Below are positions 49,582 to 60,380 of a stretch of DNA of 64,000 nucleotides, one piece after another; the first letter of the stretch is position 1, and each line of letters begins with the position of its first letter. Both the position numbers and the translations under genes were made by a program. Source of the DNA: Chrysophaeum taylorii (lineage: Eukaryota; Sar; Pelagophyceae; Pelagomonadales; Pelagomonadaceae); NCBI GenBank assembly GCA_029834535.1, contig JAQMWT010000398.1, positions 186,001 to 250,000 of the forward strand, read 5' to 3'. The notes beneath the pieces are model-generated. The model saw only the letters and a list, made by a program, of their open reading frames with translations, searched no databases and was not told the origin of the DNA.

Positions 49582-51732
49582 TTATATGATGGTCTCGCTG
49601 GCCAGCTTGGCGAGGCCGTGGGCCCACTCCCGCTTGGAGATGTTCTTGTCGTCGCGCACTGCGAGGGCGTGGAAGACGGCGGTGAAGGCATCGCGGGAGC
49701 CGTCTTCCTGGCGAATGATCTTTGGGAGGCTGAGGGCCTCGGCGAGATCGGGGAGTTTCCTGAGGGCCTTGATGAGCTCGACCTGCGAAATGAGACCGTC
49801 GCCGTTGTTGTCGATCTGGTCGAACAGGTCCTGGGCGTACGACTGGGAGGTGCAAAAGCTACCCTGGACGCCCGAGGTGAAGGTGAGCGTGAGGGGCCTC
49901 CCGGCGGCCTTGAGCTTCTCGAGTATCTCGGACTTGAACTCGCCTTCGTCCTTGACCGCGCCAACGTTGTCGCCGTTGATGGCGACGAGACGGTCGTGTA
50001 CTTCAACCTCGGTTGCCTCGCACGTCGGCCGCACCTCGGTCACCTCGACGTGCAGCGTCCCGTCGTTGACACTCCGCGACAGCGCGAGCGCGATGCCGAG
50101 GAGCTGCTTGGGAAACACGGCGTCGTACCGGTACACGTCACCCTCTGTTTTGGCTTTGGTCGTCCCTTCGGGCGCCGGCGGCGCGGGCGGCGCCGGCGGC
50201 TCGTTCAGGGGCGGCGCGGGCGGCTCGTTCAGCGCATCCGCGGCAGCTTTCGAGACGAACTCTTTCCACGACGCCTCTGCCGCGTCGGTTTTCGGCGGCG
50301 CGGCGCTCGCCGTTTTCGCCGGCGCGGCGCTTGCCGTTTTCGCTGGCGCGGCGCTCGCCGTTTTCGCCGGCGCGGCGCTCGCCGTTTTTGCCGGAGCGGC
50401 GCTCGCCGTTTTCGCCGGGGCGGCGCTTGCCGTTTTCGCCGGCGCGGCGCTCGCCGAAGTTTTCGGTACGGATTTATGCGGCGGTGCGGTGCTTGCCGAC
50501 TTCTTCATCGCCGATTTTTGCGACGGTGCGGCCGGAGCTGGCGCAGCCGACGGCTTTGATGATGCCGCCGCCGCCGTCGTCTTCTTCGCCGCGGGTTTGC
50601 TGTTGTTGTTGTTCTTTGGGGGAGGCGGCTGCTGCTGCTTTTTCGTCGTAGTGGTCGCAGGTGGCGCCGACTGCTGCTTCACAGGTGACGGCGACTGTTT
50701 GGCTGCCGGCGCAGGTTGTTGAGCGGGCGGCGGACTGCGATTGGCGCGAGGCGGGATAGAAGCCTTGGAGGGTGGCGGCTGCTGCTGCATGGTGCCGTTG
50801 CGCTTGAAGGTGAGTTTCATGGGTCGCGGCGTCTGCTTGAGCTGCTGGACGACGGCGTCAAACTGCGTCTGGGCAACCAATCCGAACTTCCGGCCGTTGA
50901 TAGCGATAAGCTCGTCGCCGGGCTTGATGCCAGCGATCCAACAGGGACTCGTCTCGAGCTCTCGAACCTTGCTGACCTCGAGGCGCTGGTCCCGATTGAG
51001 CCCCAAGCTAAAGCCCAAGGTGCCGCGCGTGTCGAACTTGACCGTGGTGCATTCCTCCTGGGGAGGCGCGGGCGCGGAGGCCGCCGGTCGCGCGACGGCG
51101 TCGGCCGTCGGCGGCCAGCGACCGTCCCCGACGAGAAAGGTGAGTTTGAGGGGTCGCGGCGCGCACCTCAAGCGTCGTAGCACGTCCCGTTCAAAGGTCG
51201 CGAGGTCGTAGACGTCAGCAAAGCCGCAGCCGTTGATCTTGAGAAGCGCGTCTTTGGGTCTGAGTCCCGCCTTCTGCGGGTCCTGTCCCGAGACCTTGAC
51301 GACACTCAGGTTGCCGCCGGAGTCCAACGCGATCGAGAGCCCCAGCGAACCCTCCTTGAAGACGATATCGAAGGTGCGCCATGTCACGGGGAACTGGTTG
51401 TCGCGAAAGGCGCCGTGCGGTCGCGCCATAAACGGAATCTCGGCCTCGCGAAGTCTCGCCATCGCGGCCACGCACCGCGCGCGCAGAAGCTCCATCGTGT
51501 TGCAGTCGCGGTGCGAGAGCCCCGACCGCGCGATGAGCTCGCGCATCGTCTTGAGGTCGAGGGCCTGCGCGATGCCCCGTTCGGCGGCGTCGCGGAGGTC
51601 GCCCTTCTCCATCGGGACCTTGCTCTTGTCGCCAGTCCAGGCGACCACGACGGCCTTGAGCTCCTGCGTCGACAGGTGCGAGACGTCCCCATCGGACGGA
51701 ATGTACACGCTCTCGAACGGATCGCTCGCCAT
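49582..51732 (-). CDS. Three-PDZ scaffold with SAAPAKT repeats and EF-hands
   Basis: 716 residues from the ATG at 51732 (upstream codon at 51747 is TTG). PDZ-like domains at about residues 120-205 (GSLGLSIALDSGGNLSVVKV, AGLRPKDALLKING), 230-315 (GTLGFSLGLNRDQRLEVSKV, GIKPGDELIAINGRKFG) and 535-620 (LLGIALALSRSVNDGTLHVE, EVHDRLVAINGDN). Between PDZ2 and PDZ3 lies a Pro/Ala/Lys linker with seven SAAPAKT-type repeats (plus-strand 50285-50460). Near the C-terminus FDQIDNNGDGLISQVELIKA is a complete EF-hand, followed by a degenerate one (VRDDKNISKREW). Likely a Ca-responsive membrane-proximal scaffold; partners unknown. Head-to-head with the EamA gene 93 bp away. Confidence 0.8.
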   Translation of the reverse strand: MASDPFESVYIPSDGDVSHLSTQELKAVVVAWTGDKSKVPMEKGDLRDAAERGIAQALDLKTMRELIARSGLSHRDCNTMELLRARCVAAMARLREAEIPFMARPHGAFRDNQFPVTWRTFDIVFKEGSLGLSIALDSGGNLSVVKVSGQDPQKAGLRPKDALLKINGCGFADVYDLATFERDVLRRLRCAPRPLKLTFLVGDGRWPPTADAVARPAASAPAPPQEECTTVKFDTRGTLGFSLGLNRDQRLEVSKVRELETSPCWIAGIKPGDELIAINGRKFGLVAQTQFDAVVQQLKQTPRPMKLTFKRNGTMQQQPPPSKASIPPRANRSPPPAQQPAPAAKQSPSPVKQQSAPPATTTTKKQQQPPPPKNNNNSKPAAKKTTAAAASSKPSAAPAPAAPSQKSAMKKSASTAPPHKSVPKTSASAAPAKTASAAPAKTASAAPAKTASAAPAKTASAAPAKTASAAPAKTASAAPPKTDAAEASWKEFVSKAAADALNEPPAPPLNEPPAPPAPPAPEGTTKAKTEGDVYRYDAVFPKQLLGIALALSRSVNDGTLHVEVTEVRPTCEATEVEVHDRLVAINGDNVGAVKDEGEFKSEILEKLKAAGRPLTLTFTSGVQGSFCTSQSYAQDLFDQIDNNGDGLISQVELIKALRKLPDLAEALSLPKIIRQEDGSRDAFTAVFHALAVRDDKNISKREWAHGLAKLASETII

Positions 51733-51825
51733 CGCCCCCGACGACAACGTAGCTAGTGGTGGACCCTACCGATTCCGGGAACGTCTGTCAATGCTGGCGT
51801 CACACAAATCTTTTGTGGCGTCACG

Positions 51826-52839
51826 ATGATAAGGGTTTGCTGTTTCTTGACCACCACCACCAGCGTCGCCTTCCATGCCCCGCCCAGACCACAAAAACTT
51901 CCACCTCTCCGTGCCACAAAGCCCGACCAGCGCCTCGCGACGCTCGTGTCGGTACCCGTCGTCTGGGGGACTTACGCGCCCATCGTCCGATACGTGTACG
52001 AAGTTCCCGCGCCGCCACCACCGCTCTTGTTCTCGGCGGCCTACTATGTAGTTGCTCTCGCGACCCTTTCGACGGCGGCGTCCTTGACTAGACGACACCC
52101 CGGCGAAGACGCCGACCGCGCTGGGGCCGAGCTAGGGGGCTATCTCTTTCTCGGCAACTTCGCGCAAGTCCTCGGCCTCCAATCTACGACCGCCAACGCC
52201 GCCGCCTTTTTGGTGCAGCTCACCACCATTTTTGTCCCGGCCCTTCAGGCCATCACCAGCGGCTCGCTGCAGGCCCGTACCCGCGACGCCTGCGCCCTCG
52301 CCTTCGCGGGCGTCGCCGTTATTTGCGGAGACGACCTCGACGACCTCGCGCGCACGGGCCTAGGCGACGCCCTCGTCGTCCTCGCGGCCCTCTTTTACTC
52401 GTGCCATGTCCTCCGCCTCGGCACCTTCGCGCCGCGATTCGACCCCATCGAGTTGGCCCTCAGCAAGGCCAAGTTCGAGACCCTCTTCGCCGTCGTCGCC
52501 GTCGTCGTCGCGGTCGCTCTCGCTCCCCGCGACGACTACCGCGCCTTCCTTTCCGCCGACCGCCCGTCGACCGACCTACTCAAGCTCGGCGCGGCCACTC
52601 TCTGGTGCGGGGCTATGACCTGCGCATACACCATCTGGGCGCAATCTTACGGCCAATTCGACATATCCCCGGCGCGAGCAAATCTCGTGTACACTTCGCA
52701 GCCGATATTTTCCTCGCTCTTCGCCGCCCTCCTCGTCGGCGAGCGACCCACGCTCGCGACCCTTGCCGGAGGCACGCTCATTCTTCTCGCCGTCCTCGTC
52801 GAGCTCGATGCCTTCCAACGCACGCCCCCTTCGTCGTAG
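51826..52839 (+). CDS. Plastid EamA/DMT-family transporter
   Basis: 337 residues, no intron. The N-terminus MIRVCCFLTTTTSVAFHAPP has a short hydrophobic signal and a VAF-HAP plastid cleavage motif. About ten hydrophobic helices follow in two EamA repeats: VSVPVVWGTYAPIVRYVYEV, LGLQSTTANAAAFLVQLTTI (with the typical T-A-A-F-L signature) and, in repeat 2, ARANLVYTSQPIFSSLFAAL and LVGERPTLATLAGGTLILLA. Drug/metabolite exporters of this type move small metabolites; substrate unknown. Membership and targeting are well supported. Confidence 0.85.
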   Translation: MIRVCCFLTTTTSVAFHAPPRPQKLPPLRATKPDQRLATLVSVPVVWGTYAPIVRYVYEVPAPPPPLLFSAAYYVVALATLSTAASLTRRHPGEDADRAGAELGGYLFLGNFAQVLGLQSTTANAAAFLVQLTTIFVPALQAITSGSLQARTRDACALAFAGVAVICGDDLDDLARTGLGDALVVLAALFYSCHVLRLGTFAPRFDPIELALSKAKFETLFAVVAVVVAVALAPRDDYRAFLSADRPSTDLLKLGAATLWCGAMTCAYTIWAQSYGQFDISPARANLVYTSQPIFSSLFAALLVGERPTLATLAGGTLILLAVLVELDAFQRTPPSS

Positions 52840-53559
52840 CGACGTGACCTCGCGAGCTCTCCCGTCGTGATGCGTCACCGCCGCCGACAATCGCCTCGTT
52901 CGTCTTCTTACGATGGGAAATCATCCAACTTGAGTGATCCTCTTGGTGGTTTTGTTTTTCGCTCTCGGGATCGTTCGCGGGCGACGCCACCAGTCCTGAA
53001 TCGACCGCGGTGGGATAGAAGATTTTCCGCATCTTTTTGCCGCGATCTCCCGTACGTATGTGTTTCTCCGCCGCCAACACTCGAGATATCTTTAGGCTAG
53101 CTTCCGGGGCTTGGGACGGCATGGTGGGGCTCTATATACAGCCTGCGTGGCATGAGAGGGAAAATAAGAACTGGCAGTAGAACGTCCTGCGGAGCATTCG
53201 TGGCTTTTGAGAGAGGCTGGTCGTTCGATTCCCCTTCTGAAGACGCTCCCTTCTTGTTGCCGCCCCTCGCGCTGTGTGAGGAACTGTGTTCAAACTAGGA
53301 AGGCAGCTTCGTGTAGTGGAAGCAATGCACGAGTATCAAACTTGCGTCAATAAACATGAGCATCAAGAAACATGCGCGAATAATAAAGGGGAGCCTGGCA
53401 TGATGAAATGGCCGCACTTTGGAAGAAGGCTTTGAGATAATAAAGCTATAGTGAAAGCACCGAACCAGGATGCACTCGGGCTCCAACATATACCCAGGAG
53501 ACCTCGGAGATTCTCGCGCGAGGCAACACGCGTCCGTATCTCGTGCAAACGCCATATCT
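52840..53559. other. Intergenic, nothing recognised
   Basis: About 720 bp. Short open frames only. A TTCGATTCC word at about 53227 resembles a tRNA T-loop, but no tRNA folds around it. Confidence 0.45.
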
Positions 53560-54260
53560 GACTTAAGAGCGATGCGACCTGCAGTGCCCGCAGCGCGGAC
53601 GCACCTTGGATGTTCGCAAATCATATTCTCGATGCAAGATTTTCTCCGGGGCGATGCCATGGATCTCCAGCTCCCCAAGCACGTAGAGCACGACATCGCG
53701 GCGTAGCAGCTGCACGTTGGCAGCATGGGCATGCTCGCGCGCGTGGCACATCGACTTGTAGTCTGAGGCCATTTAGAGTTGATTGGTCGACGTTCGCACC
53801 TGGCGCACGTCGCGCAACGACGACGTGACCTTCATGGCTCTCCATTAAATATGGAGAGTTCCCGTCGCGCGCGATCTGGTTTACGTCAGCACTTATTATT
53901 CTCACGACGGCAATGTGGCCTTCCACGGGGCACGACAAAAAAGGGGCGTCTCGCCTTGGTTCGTAGTGGATATCAGCTCACGTCTCAACCAATAGGCGCG
54001 CGACACCAGCGCGTCTCGTCTTCCCGCTCGCATCGTCACGAGCGACGAAACACTGTAAAATAGATGGATTTAGGTGCAAGTTTGCACCATACTCCTACAA
54101 AATGCATGCGACTTGAGCTTGACAATCATTGCTCGCGAAATACAGCAGGAGCGTACCCTGCTTCGTTGCCTGGTGGACGTTGGCACCATGCTCAAACAAC
54201 AAGCGCATAACGTTGACCTCGCCTTTCCAGTTTGCAACGAATGAAGGCAAAGCACTGCTT
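53560..54260 (-). pseudogene. Decayed ankyrin-repeat gene
   Basis: Minus-strand stretches match the ankyrin pattern in different frames: EGHIAVVRIISADVNQIARD then NSPYLMESHEGHVVVARR (about 53800-53930), and NVMRLLFEHGANVHQATKQG then ASNDCQAQVACIL (about 54060-54215), with EYGANLHLN after a stop. A further piece, HGADATANTIPAAAGVQ, lies at about 54450-54500. Frames and stops indicate decay, not simple introns. Confidence 0.5.
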
Positions 54261-54900
54261 CATTCGTGGCCTTGTTGTTGTTGTTGTTGTTGTTTACGGC
54301 TGCGCCATGTTCTTGAGCAATGGGCGCGTGACTTAGTAGTGTCCGAGTTCCTTTGCACACCGTCTCCTGGACATACCTCTGGATCTATAGCGTTCAGAGG
54401 CGATCACCGTCAATGCGTTGTCAGTCGCGACCGTTCGCCGGCGAGTCTCTGGACACCTGCTGCAGCCGGGATGGTATTGGCTGTGGCGTCGGCTCCATGG
54501 CCCGCTGGCGCGATTGATGTTCCCAAGCTGTTCGGCCGCCATCGCCTTGTCTCGCCGACCGTGGTCTGAACGCTGAGTTCGCACGCGAGAGATATACAGT
54601 CACGTGTCACACACCATTGCGCGCTTGACACTAAGTGTGCAATCCTCAGATCTACGCGGTCGAGGGGGGCTTTTGTTGTAGCGTCTACAAGCTCTCGCTG
54701 TCGCCAAGATCGGGCCGGCAAGAGCCTCGCGAAGAAACCCCCCTCGGCGCGAAAGGGCGCAAACCAACCATTCTCCAGGCAGTCACATCTCGCGTCCCCG
54801 CACTGAACCAACGACCGCCGTGACAACCGCAGCAAAAACCTCGTGCACATCGCTCGGCGTCACGCGTATTTAAGGCGAGAGGCTTCGCGCGCAGCATGCG
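54260..54900 (-). other. Remnant-rich gap with an ankyrin-like scrap
   Basis: Contains a (TTG)n tract at about 54270-54292 and a possible ankyrin scrap (HGADATANTIPAAAGVQ). No intact frame is convincing. Confidence 0.35.
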
Positions 54901-55440
54901 CATCTCGAGCCCCACGGGATCCCTGCCCCAACGCCGTTGCACGACTGCTCCTGCGGCACCAAGCCACGGTGAATTCCTCCTCGAGCTCCAAGGCGTGCGC
55001 TCAGAGTTGCTCGATTTCCTCCTCCTCGGCCTCGAGTTTGTCGGCGAGTTTGTGCACCTTTTGCTTCGCGTCGCGGTCAACGCGGCGCAGTAGTCCTCGA
55101 GTCCGCGGATTTTTCGAGGTTCATACCGCTTATTTCAACGTTGCTCCTTCCGCTCAATGGCATCGGCCGCCGCCTTGCACGCTCCTTTCGAACTCCTTCG
55201 CCGCTAAAATGCTTCTTCGCCGCGGCGCCTCCAACTTGTACATCGCGCTTTGCAGCTTCGCCACGTCGCGCTCGTGCTTCTCTCTCCTTGGCGGACAGGT
55301 GGACTTCGATGAGGATCAGGAGCCATGCTTCCCGACGTGCGGCGACCCTCGTCCTCATGCTTTACGCTCGGTGGCCATCTACGTCTTCTCCGTCTTCAGC
55401 TTGGTTAGCGCTAAGGGGTATTATTGTGGCAAAACTTTGA
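54900..55440 (-). pseudogene. Possible decayed coiled-coil gene
   Basis: Minus-strand frames show heptad-rich pieces: KQKVHKLADKLEAEEEEIEQ followed by HALELEEEFTVAW (about 54960-55075), and VAKLQSAMYKLEA (about 55225-55265). They are interrupted by stops, and no introns in phase were found. Family unknown. Confidence 0.35.
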
Positions 55441-55458
55441 GTTTTGGGGCATGAAGAA

Positions 55459-57036
55459 ATGTGGGCCTTTATTATGCGGCTCGTGTGGCTTGTGGTGTTG
55501 GTTGATACTGGCGGCGCGTCGGATTGGTACAACGAGTCCGATGCGTCGATCCCTGAGCCGTGGCGCGCGGCGGTGTGCGTGCAGGAGGCACCGCGCGCGA
55601 CCAAGAAAAAGCGCCTGCAAAAGAAAAGCGCCGCGCGACGGCATGCCGTCGCGAAGAGCGTTGGTGTAGTCCAGACGAAGGCGTGTAACGACAGCACGGT
55701 GCCGTACCACTCGGCGAGACCTCCCAAGGCGTCCACGATGCGGTGTCTCGACACGAAGCGCTATAACGTGAAAGAAAACCGATGCGACGATTGCCCCTCG
55801 TGCTCGGACTCGCTCGCGAGCAGACTTTGCGTCTTCCACGATCTCTACTACGATCCGCGCACGTCAAAATTCTTGTTCTGGGGCGGTAACAACATAACCT
55901 GCCCCATTATTTTGGGACCTGGCACCTCGGCGTGGACGAGCATCGAACGCGTCGCGCGGCTCCCGGGCGCGCCGCGCCGGTCTTTCCCGACCAAGGTACT
56001 CGTGACGCCGACGCTCCACGGGGCCTTCGCCCATGGCTTCCTCGAATCGCTGTTTGGCGCCTACTGGATCGCCGCCGAGGTAGACCAAAGCTGGTCCGTT
56101 CGCAATTGGTCGTTATTTTACGACGGAGTGATGTTCTGGCTCCATCGCGACAAGGTGTTCGGAAATCTCGACGAGTGCACGGGCCGTACCAAGGCGGGTT
56201 GGATGCGTCGCTGGATCGGGATTCTCTTTGATGAAGCCGTGTTGTTTCGCGGCGGGCCGATCCCGGAGCTCACGCACTTTGAGACGGTCGCGGTCGGCGG
56301 CGGCTGGGGCGGCCGCTCGCCTTGGAACGGCCACACGCACTCCAACGTGCGCGAGTTCGTTTCCGCCGACCTCGAGTTTTCGCGCCAAGAGCGTACCACG
56401 GCGACCCTCCACTATTTTGAGGCCCTCGGGCGTGGCCTCAACATCACCGCCACGGAACCTAACTTGATTTTGATCCTGGACCGCGAACCCGAGTACGGCC
56501 GGGGGCTCGCCAACGCCGAGAAAGTCGCCGCGGCGCTACGGCTGGCCTTCCCTGCGTTCGACGTCGTCCTCACAACGCCTACGACCGTCCGAGTCATCGA
56601 GTTCCTGCGCGCGGCCGCCGTCCTCGTGAGTCCACACGGCGCGCAACTCGCGCACTGCGGCTTCATGAGGCCGGGTAACGCCGTCCTCGAGATTCAGCAC
56701 GGCGGGTGCTCGTGGCAGCGCGACAAGACCAAGTCCAAATCGAGGGGCATGCACACCGATCTCGGTGTGGGGGGGATTCCACCAAGCCAGGGCTACGAGT
56801 ACGTCGCGAGATACGCGGGCCTCCGCTACGCGAGACTCCTAGGGTCCGAAAAGGACGCGAGTTGCAGCAGCCGCGATCCGCTTCGCGTCGACCCCGACGC
56901 GTACGTCGCGGCTGTCCGCCGCCTCCTCGAGACAGACGACGGCGCGGCTCTAGACGACGTCGTCGCCCGGGCCTTCCGCACCCCGCCGCGCAAACTCGAC
57001 GACTCCGAGCTGGTCGTCACAACGAACTGTACTTAA
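55459..57036 (+). CDS. GT61-family glycosyltransferase (DUF563), secretory pathway
   Basis: 525 residues from ATG 55459; the codon at 55444 is TTG. The N-terminus MWAFIMRLVWLVVLVDTGGA is a signal peptide or type II anchor. The middle has Cys-rich segments (CDDCPSCSDSLASRLCVF). The family signature is late: FLRAAAVLVSPHGAQLAHCG (about residue 385-404) then GNAVLEIQHGGCSW, as in EOGT, plant xylosyl/arabinosyltransferases and other GT61 enzymes. HGAFAHGFLESLFGAYWI is also typical. Likely transfers a pentose or GlcNAc to glycans in the Golgi or ER; donor and acceptor unknown. Confidence 0.85.
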   Translation: MWAFIMRLVWLVVLVDTGGASDWYNESDASIPEPWRAAVCVQEAPRATKKKRLQKKSAARRHAVAKSVGVVQTKACNDSTVPYHSARPPKASTMRCLDTKRYNVKENRCDDCPSCSDSLASRLCVFHDLYYDPRTSKFLFWGGNNITCPIILGPGTSAWTSIERVARLPGAPRRSFPTKVLVTPTLHGAFAHGFLESLFGAYWIAAEVDQSWSVRNWSLFYDGVMFWLHRDKVFGNLDECTGRTKAGWMRRWIGILFDEAVLFRGGPIPELTHFETVAVGGGWGGRSPWNGHTHSNVREFVSADLEFSRQERTTATLHYFEALGRGLNITATEPNLILILDREPEYGRGLANAEKVAAALRLAFPAFDVVLTTPTTVRVIEFLRAAAVLVSPHGAQLAHCGFMRPGNAVLEIQHGGCSWQRDKTKSKSRGMHTDLGVGGIPPSQGYEYVARYAGLRYARLLGSEKDASCSSRDPLRVDPDAYVAAVRRLLETDDGAALDDVVARAFRTPPRKLDDSELVVTTNCT

Positions 57037-57284
57037 TAAGTCTCTGTCGTCGGGCGTCTCGTCGCGCGTTTTGATGATCGAGGGAGCGACGGCACGCGCG
57101 ATACCAATGAATCGAAGGCAATCGCGCTCTTGGAAATACATCGCTCGCGTCACAAAATGCCTCGACCTCGTGTATAATGTCGAAAACCGGAAGGAAGTCG
57201 TCGGCACGCGCGCTCGAGATCGAACCGTCGGAGAGACGCGCCGCATTGGAAGCTCACTAATTTATATTTGAGGCAGTCTTGGCA

Positions 57285-58300
57285 GTCATAGCGACCCCCG
57301 TGTCGACGCGTTTCGTCTCGAACCCACTCGCCGTGCCGAGCGCGCGTACGCGACGAACGCGGACGAATACAGGGCCTGTTCGTCGTACCCGTCGTCATCA
57401 CGTCCGACGATGACTTCGTCGATCGCCGCGCCCCAGGCTCCGCCGACGGCTGGTTGTGATCGTCGTCGACGATGCTTACGAATCTTCGTTGCGAGACGAG
57501 CAAGCGTGCCGCAGCGTGTAGACTGTTGCAAGCGAGTTGCCGTTGGTCAGGTTGAGGCGACCGGGGAACTCGGCGTAGAGGTGGTCGGCGGCGAGGTAGC
57601 ACGACTTCGCGATGTCGAAGACTCTTTTGCGCGCGTCTTCGGCGACGCGAGGGGAGCCAGAGGGCCCATGTTGAAACCAACCGACTTCTTAGCAAAAGAG
57701 GCGATGTGCCCCTTCAAGGCGACGAGTTTGATAGAATAATCGACGCGAAATCGAGCCCGCGGCGGCGGCGGCGGCGGCGGCGGTTTCGCAAGATCTCGAG
57801 ACGTCGTCGCGCGCTATCGCAGCACACACACGGAGGCGCCCTTGGTAACAGGTGCTCGCTTGATGCGCTCGCAGGCTGCGGTGTGAACCGTATCGAAGGC
57901 GAAGCGCAAGCCGCAGAGTCTCTACGTCATTTCCGCGGCTTCTTCGTACGAGCACGCGTGCATCGACGACCAGCACACTCGCCGCCACCATACGCTCTCA
58001 CGAGCGTTGCGACCCCTGCATCGCCGCCTTGCTAGCACCACACACTATCTCCGTTTCTCGCGAACCTTCGCAGAGAGAGAGGTCGAACTCGACTCGCGGG
58101 CGTTTCACCGATGAGTACGGTATCGAAGGATACCACCGGCGGCGTTCACCAACGCCTCTGTTGCCCAGGAAGTCGTCGTCGCCGCCGCCGTGCAGGCCCG
58201 CCTCTACGACGACATAGTCTCTCGCTCGGCAGCGAATGATCTTGCCACCCGCCAAAGGATTGAAGCATTGTTTGACAAGCCGCCGATCCATGATGGCCAG
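57285..58300 (-). pseudogene. Decayed or intron-rich gene of unknown family
   Basis: Minus-strand protein-like pieces change frame: VDYSIKLVALKGHIASFAKK then SVGFNMG (about 57670-57740); RVAEDARKRVFDIAKSCYLA then DHLYAEFPGRLNLTNGNSL (about 57525-57650); GGAWGAAIDEVIVGRDDDGY (about 57390-57450); SGFETKRVDTGVAMTAKTAS (about 57270-57335). A shift at about 57665 has no splice sites near it, which favours decay or a sequencing error. Not recognised. Confidence 0.35.
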
Positions 58301-59162
58301 CGCCTCGAACCTTTGAGAGGGTCAGTCCAAATCTCGGGGGACCAAAAAAATCTCGTCCCACACCAATGTGACCCCGATGATATTATACAACTCGGAGTTG
58401 TTCGTAGGTGTGTGGGAAGATGTGAAGTGGCCTGGCACCCAGACCCAAAAAACTGCTGGGCCTTGGGATTTATCCGTTCCTTCCAGGCTCCACTCCAGTC
58501 TCCACACACAACAACCTCTGTGGGCGCTCTGTGTGCTCGCGTTCGCACTCCCCCTCCCTCTTAGCAGTCGACTTCAAAGGCCCAGTGGGTGTTCTTCAGT
58601 GGCTGGGGGATGTTTGTGGAAACGTGGGCGGAGTCGCGGGCAAAAGGGGCCGTGCACCATACTGTTCTCGCTACATGAGGGCTTGCTTGCGTTCACAAGC
58701 GGTGCCTGGAATGTAATCCCGGGGCCGACTCAGGGCGGGGCAGGCGAAAAGAAGAGGTGGGTGGTTGACATTTAAAGGTCGACGACTTGAAAGAGGGGCA
58801 CATGCATCGGGAGCGCGCGCAGGGCGTAGCCTATAACTCGTGTTATATATTAGAAGGCGGATGCTTATAGAACTCTAGGGACTTCATTCATTCATGCTGC
58901 TGCTAGTGGTGTCCTAGCACGTTTCCGCTGAGTTGAGGGCGCCGACCGATGAGCCTACGAGAAGGAGGGAGCTTGCTTGGTGCAACGATGTCCACCTTGT
59001 CGCAGGTCCACTATCATCAAAAACAAAAACAAAAACAAAAACAAAAACAAAAACAAGAAAAGAAATATGGTAATAATAATCTCTTCATGGGCCCGCGCGG
59101 AGCCTAATGATTGTCCGCATGTCGATAGGTAGAGCACCAAAAAGCACCAGATAATTAATAAT
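58301..59162. other. Intergenic with a (CAAAAA)n tract
   Basis: No gene recognised. A (CAAAAA)n microsatellite spans about 59018-59055. Confidence 0.5.
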
Positions 59163-59221
59163 CCTAACTACTAATCGACAGATGTTTGTCTGTTTGTTTG
59201 TTTGTTTGTCTGTTTGTTTGT

Positions 59222-59335
59222 CTTTAAATGTCGACTGCTAAGAGGGGGGGGTGTGTGTGGGGAGCATGAAGGATGTGGGTGGGTTTGTGGGGTATGAGGG
59301 ATGTGCCTGACGGGCGGAGATAAGTACGCGGGACC
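59222..59335 (+). repeat. Dispersed G-rich repeat, copy 2
   Basis: Near-identical to 9569-9682. Here it interrupts the GTTT microsatellite of the helicase repeat, which the three units at 19-22 kb have without interruption. Confidence 0.75.
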
Positions 59336-59444
59336 TAGTCGGGGTCATCGCCGAGGCGTGGGGCAGGCGAAGTCTGTTTGTTTGTCCCTCGATTTAGGGT
59401 AAGGATCAGGTATGCGCGAGAGTAAGGATCATGTAGGCCCGCGA

Positions 59445-60050
59445 GGCAGCCATTGATCCTCCAAGCCGTCTACGGCGACCTCGCAGACTATTTCCACGAC
59501 CCGCGGCGGCTCTTTTAGCCAGCGCGCCATTCTCACGCCCCGTTGAAACGATGTTGTCGATGCTGACAACGCGCGCATGACCGCGGCCTTTTTTTCCCGG
59601 AGACGAGGCGTCGGAGTTCTTTTCGGCCGACTAGGTTGGGTCGGAAGACGACGCCTCGCTCTTTACAGTAGAGTTTTCAACTCCCTGACAACCAACGGCA
59701 TGCTGACTTTGATCGCGAGCTTAATGTCTTCGCAACCTCGACCCGTCGCACGGCCACTGCAACGGTACCAGATACATGATCGATCGTGTCGTTGTCACCG
59801 AGGCTCCTCCAACCTGTATCGCTTAAGGCCCGCCTACGCCAAACGATCAACAAGAGCCAGGGCCAGACGCCCCGCGAGGTCGGCGTCCTCTTGCCCACAA
59901 GCCCGTCTTCTGCCACGTCCAGCTCGACGTGGCTCTCTGTCGATCGGCAACCCCGAGGATATCCTCTTCTGGGTCGACGACTCCGCCCTACCCCACACGT
60001 GCTGCGCAATGCCGATAAGCCCCCTCCCGGCGTCTACACGCGCACTATAG
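59445..60050 (+). pseudogene. Helitron/Pif1-type helicase C-terminal fragment, copy 4
   Basis: Forward-strand version of the same fragment: INKSQGQTPREVGVLL and LNSLTTNGML in changing frames. A deletion near 59895 shortens the LAKPVF block. Non-functional. Confidence 0.75.
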
Positions 60051-60380
60051 GTGAACTTACTGGGACAAGATGAACTTACTGGGGTTAGAGATTGGGACTA
60101 GGTGAACTGAGTGACCAGGTGAAACTGGGACCAGGTGAACATACTGGGGTTTTTAGAGTAAAGGGCTTTTGCGTGCGGACCAAAGCAGCTTAGGTTGGCG
60201 GAGGCGAGAGCGACGAGCTCAAAGGAGTTGGTTAGAGCTAGGTGAACTTCCTGACCAGGTGAACTTATATGAAACTTACTGGGACCAGACCTGAGCTTAC
60301 TAGGGTTAGAGATTGGGAGTAGGTGAACTTACTGGCCTGCACTTGTAATTACTAAAGTGCGCGACGGTGCAGGGCGTCTA

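Larger units (their letters stand above)
59163..60346 (+). repeat. Distant inverted copy of the 1.03-kb helicase repeat unit
   Basis: Same end points as the units at 19-22 kb, reverse-complemented: begins CCTAACTACTAATCGACAG and ends GGCCTGCACTTGT. Its minisatellite block resembles unit 1 most (shared GTTTCATATAAGTTCACC variant on one strand). It carries an insertion at about 59222-59374 within the GTTT tract that includes the repeat also found at 9569-9682. Confidence 0.85.

Noticed and set aside
53210-53245. Possible tRNA around TTCGATTCC
   Set aside because: No matching acceptor or anticodon stems.
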